Shown: positions 34,760 to 43,153 of the stretch, in pieces | Position numbering within the stretch: position 1 is the stretch's first letter | Layout of the letters: each line of letters opens with the position of its first letter | Assembly (NCBI GenBank): GCA_903881475.1 | Contig: CAIRTK010000018.1 | Coordinates: 37,919 to 101,918 of the forward strand | DNA length: 64,000 nt | Direction: 5' to 3' | DNA from: an uncultured Opitutia bacterium | Lineage (GTDB): Bacteria; Verrucomicrobiota; Verrucomicrobiia; Opitutales; Opitutaceae | Made by a program: the position numbers and the translations under genes | The notes under the pieces: generated by a model | What the model was told of the DNA's origin: nothing | Database searches by the model: none | What the model saw: the letters and a program-made list of their open reading frames with translations, nothing else

Positions 34760-35695
34760 TCAGCGCGTCGCGTGGTGCGCGGCGCAGAGCTCCATGATCT
34801 TGTCGGTCTGGCGGTAGCCGGCGTCCTCGGTGGATTCACCGGGGCCGGCACGGCCGGCGGCGAGCACGGCGGCGAGCTCGGCCACGAGCGGATCCTCGGG
34901 CGGAAGCGGCTCGGCGTTGAGCTCGACATTGGCCAGCGCGTAGTCGAGCCCGGCGGCGCCGGCGAGGGTCAGGTAGGCGCGCTCCAGCGGGGCGCGGATG
35001 CTCTTCGGCAGGCCGAAGGCGAAATTCGAGAGTCCGACGGAAAAGTGCAGGCCCTGCAGCTGCGGGTCCGCGCGGCAGAGGCGCATGGTGTCGAGGCCGA
35101 GGTTGATGAGGCCGTACATGTCGGCGGCGACGGGCGCGAGGCCGGGGTCCACGATGATGTCGTCGAGCGAGCGGCCGCCCTGGGAGACCAGTAGGTCGGC
35201 GAAGATGCGCACCGTCTCGTGGGCCTCCTCGGGCTTGAAGGTCATCTCGGATGCGCCGCCGGCGCCGAAGCGCTCGGATGCCATCACGATGCAGCGCATG
35301 TCGTGCTCCTTGATGAAGGCGATCATCTCGGGGAGCCGCTGGCGCGAGGCGGCGAGGGAGTTGTACACCGGCTTGCCGCGGGACTTGGCGCGGTCGTAGT
35401 GCGCCATCGCGGTGTGCTGGTAGTCGAGGTTGGGGTTGTCGAAGCTGAGGGCGGTGTCGGTGGCGGCCTGCAGCGCCGGCACGAGGTGCGGGAGGAAGGC
35501 GAGCATCTCCTCCATGGTCACCGAGAGGCGCTGGGTGCCGTCGACGTTGACGTTGAGGATGACGGCGCCCTCCGCGGCCTGGAGCCGCGCGAGGTGCTGG
35601 TAGCCCGCGACGTCGCGTTTTTCCCACGCGGTGCGCGCGCGGGCGTAGGCATTGTTCATCAGTTCGCCGATGATGTTGATCTGGGGAGCGGGCAT
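34760..35695 (-). CDS. Methyltetrahydrofolate:corrinoid methyltransferase (pterin-binding, MtgA/AcsE-like)
   Basis: A 311-aa dihydropteroate-synthase-fold protein from the ATG at 35695 (MPAPQINIIGELMNNAYARA). Pterin-binding features are 'GAVILNVNVDGT', 'LSFDNPNLDYQHTAM', 'GKPVYNSLAAS' and the strongly conserved 'SVGLSNFAFGLPKSIR', as in AcsE, MtgA and MetH pterin domains. In corrinoid demethylase systems this is methyltransferase II, moving the methyl group between methyl-Co(III) corrinoid protein and tetrahydrofolate. It lies 19 bp after the UroD-fold gene at 35715. It is the only such gene in the cluster. Confidence 0.9.
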   Translation of the reverse strand: MPAPQINIIGELMNNAYARARTAWEKRDVAGYQHLARLQAAEGAVILNVNVDGTQRLSVTMEEMLAFLPHLVPALQAATDTALSFDNPNLDYQHTAMAHYDRAKSRGKPVYNSLAASRQRLPEMIAFIKEHDMRCIVMASERFGAGGASEMTFKPEEAHETVRIFADLLVSQGGRSLDDIIVDPGLAPVAADMYGLINLGLDTMRLCRADPQLQGLHFSVGLSNFAFGLPKSIRAPLERAYLTLAGAAGLDYALANVELNAEPLPPEDPLVAELAAVLAAGRAGPGESTEDAGYRQTDKIMELCAAHHATR

Positions 35696-35714
35696 GGGGA
35701 GGCGGGGGTTGGAT

Positions 35715-36809
35715 TCAGTCAAAGCGGATGGACTTGGTCTCCTCGACGAGGGCCAGGATATTCCCGAACGGCACGTCGGGCTCCAGGACGTGCGTCGGCG
35801 CCAGCATGAGCCGGGCGCCGTGGTCGAGGTGCAGGGCGGCGATTTCGCGGACGCGGCGGCGGACATCGTCGGGGGTGCCGAACGGCATCGTGGTCTGCGT
35901 GCCGACCATGCCGCTGAGCCCGAGGTCCCGGCCGTGGTGGCGGACGAGGGCGGCGGCATCCATGCACTCGGGCTGGATCGGGTTGAGGATGTCCACGCCG
36001 AGCTCGATCAGCTCGGGCACGATGGACCGGATGTCGCCGTCGGAGTGATAGTGCACCCAGACGCGGCGGTCGCCGGCCTCGTCGCGGATGGCCGCGATGA
36101 CCCGGGCAAGGCGCGGCTTGAGGTGCCGGCGCCACGTCGCCACGGACAGCAGCATGCCGGTCTGCATCCCGACGTCGTCGCCGAGGCCGATGAGGTCCGC
36201 CCCGGCGCGCACGAAGGCGCGGCCCGCATCGACCGAGCGCTGGGTGAAGTAATCGAGCAGCCAGTCGGAGATGCCGTTGCCGTCGGCGAGGTCCTGGAAC
36301 AGGTTGTCCATGCCGCGGACGTACCAGGCGATCTCGAAGAGGGTGCACTCAAGGCCGGCGTAGGCGACCTTGCCCCGGGTGTGGATCTGGCCGAGGTGGC
36401 GCGCGAGGGCGGCGTAATGGGCGGGGTCGGAGGTGTCGGGCCAGGGCAGGCGCTCGAGTTGCGCGACACAGGTCACGGACTCAAGCGGATGCAGCATCGT
36501 CCGGAAGTGGTACGCCCGGCCCACCGTGCCGGCGGGCGGCGCGACGTGCGCCACGCAGAACGGCCCCAGCTCCACCGCGGCGGAGAGTTCGCAGCCGAGG
36601 TCGGCCAGTGCATCCCGCCAGCGGACCGAATCCTCCGGGTAGGAGGCCCACGCGTAGCCAAAGTCGGTCTCGAACGCCAGGTCCGCATCGCGCACGCCGG
36701 TGCGTTCCTCGATGAGGTCCGCCACGGGTGGCGTGACCGGCAGGCTGAACGGCAGCCAGGCGGGGGAACCGCCCGACATCATCGCGTGGAAATTCTCGCG
36801 GGCGTTCAT
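35715..36809 (-). CDS. UroD-fold corrinoid methyltransferase, paralogue 1 (HSDG type)
   Basis: A 364-aa protein. The position that carries the zinc ligands H-x-C-G in MtaA reads 'VHYHSDGDIRSI' (His near residue 255), followed by the family's 'LGVDILNPIQPECMD'. The third-ligand site reads 'LMLAPTHVLEP'. The N-terminus 'MNARENFHAMMSGGSP' fits the family's R-E-x-x-x-A start. The HemE signature MRQAGR is absent, so it is not a haem enzyme. Its start overlaps the homocysteine methyltransferase stop by 4 bp. Confidence 0.85.
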   Translation of the reverse strand: MNARENFHAMMSGGSPAWLPFSLPVTPPVADLIEERTGVRDADLAFETDFGYAWASYPEDSVRWRDALADLGCELSAAVELGPFCVAHVAPPAGTVGRAYHFRTMLHPLESVTCVAQLERLPWPDTSDPAHYAALARHLGQIHTRGKVAYAGLECTLFEIAWYVRGMDNLFQDLADGNGISDWLLDYFTQRSVDAGRAFVRAGADLIGLGDDVGMQTGMLLSVATWRRHLKPRLARVIAAIRDEAGDRRVWVHYHSDGDIRSIVPELIELGVDILNPIQPECMDAAALVRHHGRDLGLSGMVGTQTTMPFGTPDDVRRRVREIAALHLDHGARLMLAPTHVLEPDVPFGNILALVEETKSIRFD

Positions 36810-37702
36810 CGGGCGAAATGGACGGACATGGCGGCCAGGTGCGCGGGGGTGCTGCCGCAGCAGCCGCCGATCACGCGGGCGCCGGCGGCGAGCAGGCCGG
36901 GGACGGCGGCGGCGAACTGGGCGGGATGGATGTCGTACACAATCCGGCCGTCCTCCAGGCGGGGCGAGCCGGCGTTGGGCTGGACCATGACGGGCCGGCC
37001 CTCGGCGGCGGCCACGAGCTCGGCCGTGAGCCGCATGTAGGCCTCGAGCGAGAGTTTGGTGCCGCAGTTGGCCCCGACGACATCGGCCCCGGCCATCACG
37101 ACCGCTGCCATCGCCTCCGCCACGGTGCTGCCCATCATGGTGCGTAAGCCGGCCGCGGCGGGCTGGAAACTGTAGGTGGCGAAGATGAATTCCGCGCCCG
37201 CGGCCCGCGCCGACCGCACCGCGAGCGCCGCTTCGACGGAGTCGGACATCGTCTCGACCAGGATGGCATCCGCGCCGCCTTCGAGCAGCGCGGCAGCCTG
37301 CGCCTGGAAGGCGAGGGCGACCTCCTGCGGCACGCCGTCGCCGAGCGGCTCGAGCATGCCGCCGAACGGCCCGATGTCCCCGAGCACCCAGGCGCGGTCG
37401 CCCGCGATCTCACGGGCGAGGCGGGCGCCGGCGACGTTAAGCTCGCGGACGCGCGCACCGACACCATGGCCGGCGAGCACGTAGGAGGAGCCGCCAAAGG
37501 TATTGGTCGTGAGCAGGTCGGAACCGGCGGCGAAGTAACTGCGGTGCACCAGCCGCACGCTGCCGGGCTGTGCGACGTTCCAGGCTTCCCCGCAGGCGCC
37601 GGGCGCCAGGCCGAGTTGCTGGAGCTGCGTGCCGGTGGCGCCGTCGCCGAGCAGGGGCCGGCGGGCGAGGGCCTCGCGAAGGGAGTGGGAGCGCGGGTTC
37701 AT
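36806..37702 (-). CDS. Homocysteine S-methyltransferase-like protein (MetH N-module/BHMT family)
   Basis: A 298-aa zinc-dependent barrel protein. The family start 'PLLGDGATGTQLQQLGL' and 'LLTTNTFGGSSYVLAGHGVG' are clear. The zinc cysteines are in 'VVGANCGTKLS' and 'RVIGGCCGSTPAHL'. Members transfer a methyl group to homocysteine from betaine, S-methylmethionine or methyl-cobalamin. No B12 domain is fused, but a separate corrinoid protein is encoded in the same operon. It overlaps both neighbours by 4 bp (ATGA), indicating tight translational coupling with two UroD-fold methyltransferases. Confidence 0.92.
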   Translation of the reverse strand: MNPRSHSLREALARRPLLGDGATGTQLQQLGLAPGACGEAWNVAQPGSVRLVHRSYFAAGSDLLTTNTFGGSSYVLAGHGVGARVRELNVAGARLAREIAGDRAWVLGDIGPFGGMLEPLGDGVPQEVALAFQAQAAALLEGGADAILVETMSDSVEAALAVRSARAAGAEFIFATYSFQPAAAGLRTMMGSTVAEAMAAVVMAGADVVGANCGTKLSLEAYMRLTAELVAAAEGRPVMVQPNAGSPRLEDGRIVYDIHPAQFAAAVPGLLAAGARVIGGCCGSTPAHLAAMSVHFAR

Positions 37703-38784
37703 GCGGAGAGGGCGTGGACTTCGTCGAGAAATTCCGTGGCGAGGCCGGCGTTCCGGAACGGGCTGCAGACGGTGAGCCACACGCCCTCGGGGCCGAGGGC
37801 GCGCAGGACCGCGAGGGCGTCGTCGGCATCGTCCGCCAAAACCTGCACCGCCTTCCCGGCGCCGCGGCACTGGCGATAGAGGTCGAGCCAGGCAGCCGCC
37901 GGGCCGTGGCCGGCCCCGGCGACCCATTGCACGGCATTGAGGCCTGGCAGCCGCAGCATGGTGTCCACGTGCTGCAGGGCCTGCGGCCCGTCGAGGTGGA
38001 AAATGGACCGCTCCAGGGGCGCCATCTCCATCTCGATGGAGGGAATGATGAGTTCCTCCCCGATCTCCCGCGAGACGAGGCACCAGAAATCGCAGCTGGG
38101 GATATACGCCGTGCCCTCGTGCAGGTAGGAGCACCACGTCGTGCTGGGCTGCCCGAGGGCGGTTAGTTGCGCATAGAGCCGGCGGTAGGCTTCCACGTAC
38201 GCGCGGGCCGCATGGAGGCTGGCCCGCCGCACAAGGTCCGGCGCATCTACAATGTCGAGGCAGAGGTTCTCGGGCCCGCGCAGGCCGGCGAGCATGTCGA
38301 AGCTCCCGTGCAGGTCCGGCAGGGCGACGTAGAACCGCCTGGCGAACCGGTCGGCGGCGAGCGCGATCATTGTCTCGATCGTCCGCCAATAGGGATTGGC
38401 GAAATCGGGCGGCGTGGCGATGAAGCGCTCGAGGTCCGCGGTGTCGGGCAGCGTGTGCTGGCACCAGCTCGTGCTTTCGCCAAAGACGAGCTCCGCCCCG
38501 AAAAGCGTCGAGGTGAGGTCGGGCCCCACATTGGGCATCCAGCACGGCACGCTGTCCCCGAGGGCGGGCGAGGCCTCGAGGCCGGCGACGGCTGATTCAA
38601 CTTGGAACTCCGGATCCATCCAACGCTCATGGAGCGTGGCGTGGTGGGAGCGGGGCCCGCGCCAGGCTCCCGGGCGTTCGACGTAGAGCGTGACCGGCGG
38701 CCGGTCCAGCCGGCCGCCCTGCCACCAGGCTTCGTAGCGTGCGCGGGCGGCGGCGTAGTGGAAAGAGTGATCGCGCGGTTTCAT
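37699..38784 (-). CDS. UroD-fold methyltransferase-like protein, paralogue 2 (divergent, HLDG type)
   Basis: 361 aa from MKPRDHSFHYAAARARYEAW (ATG at 38784). This is one of the two most divergent members. The N-terminus lacks the usual R-E-R start. The barrel region shows 'YVALPDLHGSFDMLAGLRG', 'YIPSCDFWCLVSREIGEEL', then 'SIFHLDGPQALQHVDTML' (His near residue 260) where others have H-x-C/D-G. No Cys or DH follows at the C-terminal metal site. Catalytic or metal-binding behaviour may differ. It overlaps the homocysteine methyltransferase start by 4 bp. Confidence 0.78.
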   Translation of the reverse strand: MKPRDHSFHYAAARARYEAWWQGGRLDRPPVTLYVERPGAWRGPRSHHATLHERWMDPEFQVESAVAGLEASPALGDSVPCWMPNVGPDLTSTLFGAELVFGESTSWCQHTLPDTADLERFIATPPDFANPYWRTIETMIALAADRFARRFYVALPDLHGSFDMLAGLRGPENLCLDIVDAPDLVRRASLHAARAYVEAYRRLYAQLTALGQPSTTWCSYLHEGTAYIPSCDFWCLVSREIGEELIIPSIEMEMAPLERSIFHLDGPQALQHVDTMLRLPGLNAVQWVAGAGHGPAAAWLDLYRQCRGAGKAVQVLADDADDALAVLRALGPEGVWLTVCSPFRNAGLATEFLDEVHALSA

Positions 38785-38797
38785 GGGCGGAGGCGGA

Positions 38798-40057
38798 TCA
38801 CGCGGCGCGGCCGTTGAAGTCGCGGATGGCGTCAACCATGGCCACGATGTTGGCGACCGGGGTGCGCGCCTGGACGTTGTGAATGGTGTTGAACACGAAG
38901 CCGCCGCCGGGGGAAAAGGCCCGCAGGCGGTCGGTGACCTGCGCCCGCACTTCCGTCGGCGTGCCGAACGGCAGCGTGTGCTGCGTGTCCACACCGCCAC
39001 CCCAGAAGACGATGCGGTCGCCAAAATCGGCCTTGAGCCGCCCGGGATCCATGTCTTTCGCGGAGCATTGCACTGGGTTGAGGATGTCGAACCCGACATT
39101 GATGAACCGGTCGATGAGCGGGCGGACGGCGCCGCAGGAGTGCTTGAAGGTCCGCCAGCCGGTGTGCCGGTGCACCCAGTCATTGATCCGCCGGTAGTAG
39201 GGGGCGAACAGTTCGTCGAAGGTCTCCGGCGAGCAGAACTGCGAGCTCTGTGTGCCGAAGTCCGTGCCGCAGACGCAGAGGACGTCGACGGTGTCGCCCG
39301 CCAGCGCGGCAAACACGGCGAGATTCTCCAGCGCGACCTCGCACTGGCGGGCAAAGACCGCGTGCACGTAGGGGCGGCGCTCCACCAGGGAGATGTACCA
39401 CTCCCCAACGTCGCGGATGCCACGCGGCTGCCGGAGAAAGGGCGCGGGGACCAGGGCGATGTCGCCGAACGACGTGCCGCCGAGGCTGGCGTGGACCGCG
39501 CGATCGCTGCCGCGCACCCGGTCCAGTTCCGCGGCCCAATGCACCAGGTCCGCCGGCGCGAGCGGCTGGAACTCCTCGCAGTTCTCTGTGGGGTCGAGCC
39601 GGGCCTCGTCGAGGGGCGGCTGGCGCACGATGGCGTCGAAAAAATATCCGCCCGCCGGCAGGTGGCCGCTTGCCGGCGCCGCCGGGTCGCCGGCGGGAAA
39701 CAGGAACACGTCCCCGGACGGCATTTCGCGGGGACGGAAGCCCTCCGGCACGAGCACCACCTGGCCCCACGGCGCGCGCCATTCCCGCCAGCCCTCGTTG
39801 GCGAAGCCGAACATCGTGCCGCGGCCGCTGAGGCCGGCGCAGTCGGAACCGAGCGCGGCCAGTAGGTCCTCCTCGAGTTCGCCGAGCATCTGGAACGGCT
39901 CGCAGACCTTCACGGGGTGCTCGGGCAGGCCGTAGTGCCGGCGCAGGGCGGCCACGCAGCTCACGTGCAGGCTCGTCACCCCCGTGCTGCCGAAATCCAC
40001 CGGCACGGGGCCGGCCTCGTGCCGGAGCGCGCGGCGGACTTTTTCACGGGAGGTCAT
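38798..40057 (-). CDS. UroD-fold corrinoid methyltransferase, paralogue 3 (HSCG type)
   Basis: A 419-aa, longer member. It starts 'MTSREKVRRALRHEAGPVPV', the classic family opening. The zinc motif is 'FKHSCGAVRPLIDRF' (His near residue 305), then 'GFDILNPVQCSAKDMDPG'. The third-ligand position reads 'FVFNTIHNVQ' rather than Cys. A long insertion (about residues 95-165, including 'PSGDVFLFPAGDPAAPASGH') distinguishes it from the others. 27 bp separate it from the upstream gene at 40085. Confidence 0.87.
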   Translation of the reverse strand: MTSREKVRRALRHEAGPVPVDFGSTGVTSLHVSCVAALRRHYGLPEHPVKVCEPFQMLGELEEDLLAALGSDCAGLSGRGTMFGFANEGWREWRAPWGQVVLVPEGFRPREMPSGDVFLFPAGDPAAPASGHLPAGGYFFDAIVRQPPLDEARLDPTENCEEFQPLAPADLVHWAAELDRVRGSDRAVHASLGGTSFGDIALVPAPFLRQPRGIRDVGEWYISLVERRPYVHAVFARQCEVALENLAVFAALAGDTVDVLCVCGTDFGTQSSQFCSPETFDELFAPYYRRINDWVHRHTGWRTFKHSCGAVRPLIDRFINVGFDILNPVQCSAKDMDPGRLKADFGDRIVFWGGGVDTQHTLPFGTPTEVRAQVTDRLRAFSPGGGFVFNTIHNVQARTPVANIVAMVDAIRDFNGRAA

Positions 40058-40084
40058 GGGATCGGGGGGCCGGCCGGGCGCGGT

Positions 40085-41215
40085 TCAACCGGGCAGGCCG
40101 AGCAGCTCCTCCTTCAGCCGGAGGTAATACAGGTAGTCGTCGGGATTGACGTTGGGCGGGCAGCGGTGGTCGCAGAAGGGGATGAACCCGCCGCGCCGGA
40201 CGTAGGGCACGAGCGACTCGAGCCACTCGCGGATCGCGGGGCGGCCGCGGCCAAGGGCCATTTTGTCCATGCCGCCCAGGATGCGCAGCTCCGGGCCCCA
40301 GCGCTCGAGGGCCTCGCCCGGATGGCCCGAGCCGTTGACCTCCCACGGAAACATCGTGTTCACGCCGCCGGCGAGGAAGTGCGGGATGAGCGGGCGCACG
40401 TCGCCGTCGCAGTCGATCCACCAGATGTCCACCCCGTGGGCGCGGAGCTTCCGGCTGATGCGCTGGTAGCGCGGGACGACGACATCGCGGAAGAAGCCCA
40501 CCGAGACCAGCGGGCCGTTCTTGTAGCAGATGTCCTCCCAGCCGGCTGCGTAGTCGAACGCCACGTGCGGCAGCACGGCGTCAAGGAAGTCCTCCACCAG
40601 CACGCAGGAGGTCTCGACGATGTCCTCGACCATCTCCGGATAATCGAAGACCGCATAGGCGAGCCCCTCGACGGTGAGCAGGTCGCGGGCCTTGCCGATC
40701 ATGGAGCCGGCCCAGATCCCAAGCGGGTAGTCGCGGCCGGCGGGATGGTCGCGCCGGATGGCGGCGAGATCGGGCCGGCGGACGGGATCGCGGCGGACGA
40801 AGCGCTCGGCTTTCACGCGGGCCCAGTCGTCGGGGGTCTTGACGGTGGCCTCGAGGTAGTGGGGGATCGTGTCGTGGCCGTCGAGCGGCACCTCGGCGAT
40901 GAGCCCGTCGCCATTGCGCAGGATGCGGCTGTGGGCGGTGCGGGAGATTTCCTCCTCCGGAAACACGGGGTGCATCCAGGGCTGCCAGACGGTCCCGGTG
41001 CGGTCGAAGTTCAGGAAGATATCCGCATCGTTGTTATTGGTGATGCCGTGGTCGCGGAACATCGGCCAGAGCTTGAAATTGTCGTCCCAGTAGCCGAATT
41101 CCATGTTGAAGCACCGGTCCACCGGCTCGTGGTGCAGCTGCCGGCGGAAGCGCTCGCGGTCGGTGAGCGTGCCGCGCCATTTGGGCAGGAAGGGGGTGAT
41201 GACGGGGGGAGGCAT
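40085..41215 (-). CDS. UroD-fold corrinoid methyltransferase, paralogue 4 (DCDG type)
   Basis: 376 aa. 'LTDRERFRRQLHHEPVDRCF' is the family start. The metal-site segment is 'IWWIDCDGDVRPLIPHFL' (near residue 267), with Asp in place of His and Cys retained, then 'GGVNTMFPWEVNGSGHP'. The C-terminal site reads 'GGFIPFCDHRCPPNV' with both Cys and Asp-His. By eye its closest in-window relative is paralogue 10 (50152), sharing the W-W/V-V-I-D-x-D-G and F-I-P-x-x-D-H elements. The gap to the upstream gene is 7 bp. Confidence 0.85.
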   Translation of the reverse strand: MPPPVITPFLPKWRGTLTDRERFRRQLHHEPVDRCFNMEFGYWDDNFKLWPMFRDHGITNNNDADIFLNFDRTGTVWQPWMHPVFPEEEISRTAHSRILRNGDGLIAEVPLDGHDTIPHYLEATVKTPDDWARVKAERFVRRDPVRRPDLAAIRRDHPAGRDYPLGIWAGSMIGKARDLLTVEGLAYAVFDYPEMVEDIVETSCVLVEDFLDAVLPHVAFDYAAGWEDICYKNGPLVSVGFFRDVVVPRYQRISRKLRAHGVDIWWIDCDGDVRPLIPHFLAGGVNTMFPWEVNGSGHPGEALERWGPELRILGGMDKMALGRGRPAIREWLESLVPYVRRGGFIPFCDHRCPPNVNPDDYLYYLRLKEELLGLPG

Positions 41216-41222
41216 GGCCGGT

Positions 41223-42308
41223 TCAATAGGTGCCGTAGCGTTCGACGAAGCCGATGATGGCCTGGTAGGTGTCCCAGCTCACCTGCGGCGGCACCGAGTG
41301 GTCGGAGTGATAGGCATACCCGCGCGTGGCCATGCCCGCGGCGAACTTGGTGCGCATTTCCTCCTCGATGAGGCCGAGGTCGTTGGTCGCCATCTTCATG
41401 ACGTCAATGTTGCCGAACATGGCCAGGCGGTTGCCGTAGGCGGGGGCGAACTCGCGGATGTCCATACCCGCCTTGGCCTCGATGGGCTGGAGGCACTCGA
41501 AGCCCGCGGCGACGTAAAGGTCGAGCACCTGGCGGACGTGTCCGTCGGTGTGGTAGATGACGCGCTGGCCGCGGGAGTGGGCCCACTCCGCCATGCGCTT
41601 GTGCGCCGGCCAGACCAGGTCCCGGTACATCGCGGGCGAGCACATGGTGGCGTGGTTGTACGCCATGTCGCCGTAGATCCAGAGCCCCTCCGGCTCCAGC
41701 CCCCCGGCCATCAGGGCCTCGAACGTGCGGAGCACAATGTCGGTGTGCACATCCACGATGTCGCGGACCCACTCCGGGTCCTCGATCATGGCGACCAGGC
41801 AGGCCTCGTCGCCAATCAGCCGGCGCAGCGCCTCAAAGCCCTCGACACCGGTCAGGTGGGTCCAGCGGCCCAGGGCGCGGCCTTCCGCCTCGCAGCGGCG
41901 GGCGTCCGACAGGTTGGCCGCCAAGGGGGCGTCGAGCATCGCCGGGCGGTAGGTGGTTTCCCAGGCCGCGCGGCTGTCGCAGCCGAAGCTAATGTGTTCC
42001 GGCGTACCGGAGCGCCCCTTCCAGAACCGGGCCACGCCGCCCCAGGCGTCGCGCACCGTCTCGGTCTCGGCGTCCTGCGACAGGACCTCCCGGCGGCCGG
42101 GGAACGGCGCCGGCCAGCACCAGCACAGCGATTGAAAATCGGCGCCGAGCCGGCGCATCACCTCATGGTGGTCGCCAGCCAGGCCCTCGCGCTGCCAGCG
42201 GGTGATCGTCTCCGGCCAGAAGGAGTCGCAGCGTGGCACCCGGTCCTGCTCCCGCCGGGCGAACATGCGGCTGACGCGCTCGCATCCGGTCATGGACGGG
42301 GATTTCAT
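41223..42308 (-). CDS. UroD-fold corrinoid methyltransferase, paralogue 5 (HTDG type)
   Basis: 361 aa. An internal Met at 42293 (MTGCERVSRMFARREQDRVP) is an alternative start that matches the family opening. The metal-site segment is 'VIYHTDGHVRQVLDLYV' (near residue 253), then 'GFECLQPIEAKAGMDI', as in other UroD-fold methyltransferases. The C-terminal site is 'AYHSDHSVPPQVSWDTY' (Asp-His). It lies 35 bp after the corrinoid-protein gene and is the first methyltransferase of the leftward operon. Confidence 0.87.
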   Translation of the reverse strand: MKSPSMTGCERVSRMFARREQDRVPRCDSFWPETITRWQREGLAGDHHEVMRRLGADFQSLCWCWPAPFPGRREVLSQDAETETVRDAWGGVARFWKGRSGTPEHISFGCDSRAAWETTYRPAMLDAPLAANLSDARRCEAEGRALGRWTHLTGVEGFEALRRLIGDEACLVAMIEDPEWVRDIVDVHTDIVLRTFEALMAGGLEPEGLWIYGDMAYNHATMCSPAMYRDLVWPAHKRMAEWAHSRGQRVIYHTDGHVRQVLDLYVAAGFECLQPIEAKAGMDIREFAPAYGNRLAMFGNIDVMKMATNDLGLIEEEMRTKFAAGMATRGYAYHSDHSVPPQVSWDTYQAIIGFVERYGTY

Positions 42309-42343
42309 GTCCGCACCTCATCGAGGCCCGGGGCGGCGGTGCC

Positions 42344-42982
42344 TCAGGCCGCCTGACCGACCAGTTTCTTGGCAATGTCGACGGCGGTGCCGGCGTCGGC
42401 GGCATAGCCGTCGGCCCCGATCTCGTCCGCGAACGCCTGCGTGATCGGCGCGCCGCCGATCATGATCTTCGTGCCGGTGAGGCCGGCGGCCTTGATGATG
42501 CGCACGGTATCCTTCATCGCGGGCATGGTGGTCGTGAGCAGGGCCGAGAGGCCGACGAGGTTGGCGTTGTGCTCCTTGGCGGCCGCGAGGTAGCGCTCCG
42601 GGCTCACGTTGGTGCCCAGGTCGATGACGGCAAAGTTTGCGCCGCGCCACATCATGGAGATGAGATTCTTGCCGATGTCGTGGAGGTCGCCCTGCACGGT
42701 GCCGATGATGGCGGTGTACTTCGGCCTGATGCCCGCGCTGGCGAGCAGCGGCTCCAGCAGCTTCAGCGCCTCCTTCATGGCGCGCGCGGCCACGAGCATC
42801 TCGGGGACGAAGATTTCGTTGCGTTTGAATTGTTCGCCGACGATCGCCATGCCGGGCACGAGGCCCCGCTCGACGATGTCTTGCGGGCCGGTGCCGGCCG
42901 CGAGGAGTTCCTGGGTAATCCGCACCGTGTCGATCCGCTTCCCTGCGGCCACGGCGGCAGTCAAATCGGTTAGTTGGGGCAT
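42344..42982 (-). CDS. Corrinoid (cobalamin-binding) methyltransferase protein, MtbC/MttC-like
   Basis: A 212-aa corrinoid shuttle protein from MPQLTDLTAAVAAGKRIDT (ATG at 42982). A helical cap domain covers about residues 1-85 ('LVPGMAIVGEQFKRNEIFVP'). The B12-binding Rossmann domain has the lower-axial-ligand motif 'GTVQGDLHDIGKNLI' (D-x-H-x-x-G). 'LVGLSALLTTTMPAMKD' (S-x-L) and 'KIMIGGAPIT' (GG) complete it. Its cobalt carries the methyl group. It is the first gene of the leftward unit and the only corrinoid protein among thirteen methyltransferase genes here. The start faces the divergent DUF1638 gene across 171 bp. Confidence 0.95.
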   Translation of the reverse strand: MPQLTDLTAAVAAGKRIDTVRITQELLAAGTGPQDIVERGLVPGMAIVGEQFKRNEIFVPEMLVAARAMKEALKLLEPLLASAGIRPKYTAIIGTVQGDLHDIGKNLISMMWRGANFAVIDLGTNVSPERYLAAAKEHNANLVGLSALLTTTMPAMKDTVRIIKAAGLTGTKIMIGGAPITQAFADEIGADGYAADAGTAVDIAKKLVGQAA

Positions 42983-43081
42983 GGCTGGCTTATAGGCCCG
43001 TCGGGAACCGGAAGTAAATGCGAACACCGCGCGGAACCCGCGGGGTACATAAGAATTCCCAATATATACATTAGGCGTGCT

Positions 43082-43112
43082 TTGTCAGCGCCGGTGATGG
43101 CTGGTTTACAAT
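43082..43112 (+). promoter_or_regulatory. Candidate promoter for the DUF1638-RACo operon in the divergent spacer
   Basis: TTGTCA (43082-43087) and TACAAT (43107-43112) stand 19 bp apart, about 40 bp upstream of the DUF1638 ATG. An AT-rich patch at 43045-43075 (aatatatacatta) could hold the opposite promoter for the corrinoid gene. No B12-box or other cobalamin-riboswitch element was seen in 42983-43153. Confidence 0.35.
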
Positions 43113-43153
43113 CACGACGGGGTGGCTGACGCCCGGCTGGACCCCATTACCCC

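Noticed and set aside
42983..43153. Cobalamin riboswitch between the divergent operons
   Set aside because: I looked for a B12 box and the characteristic conserved junction and saw neither. A covariance-model search would settle it.
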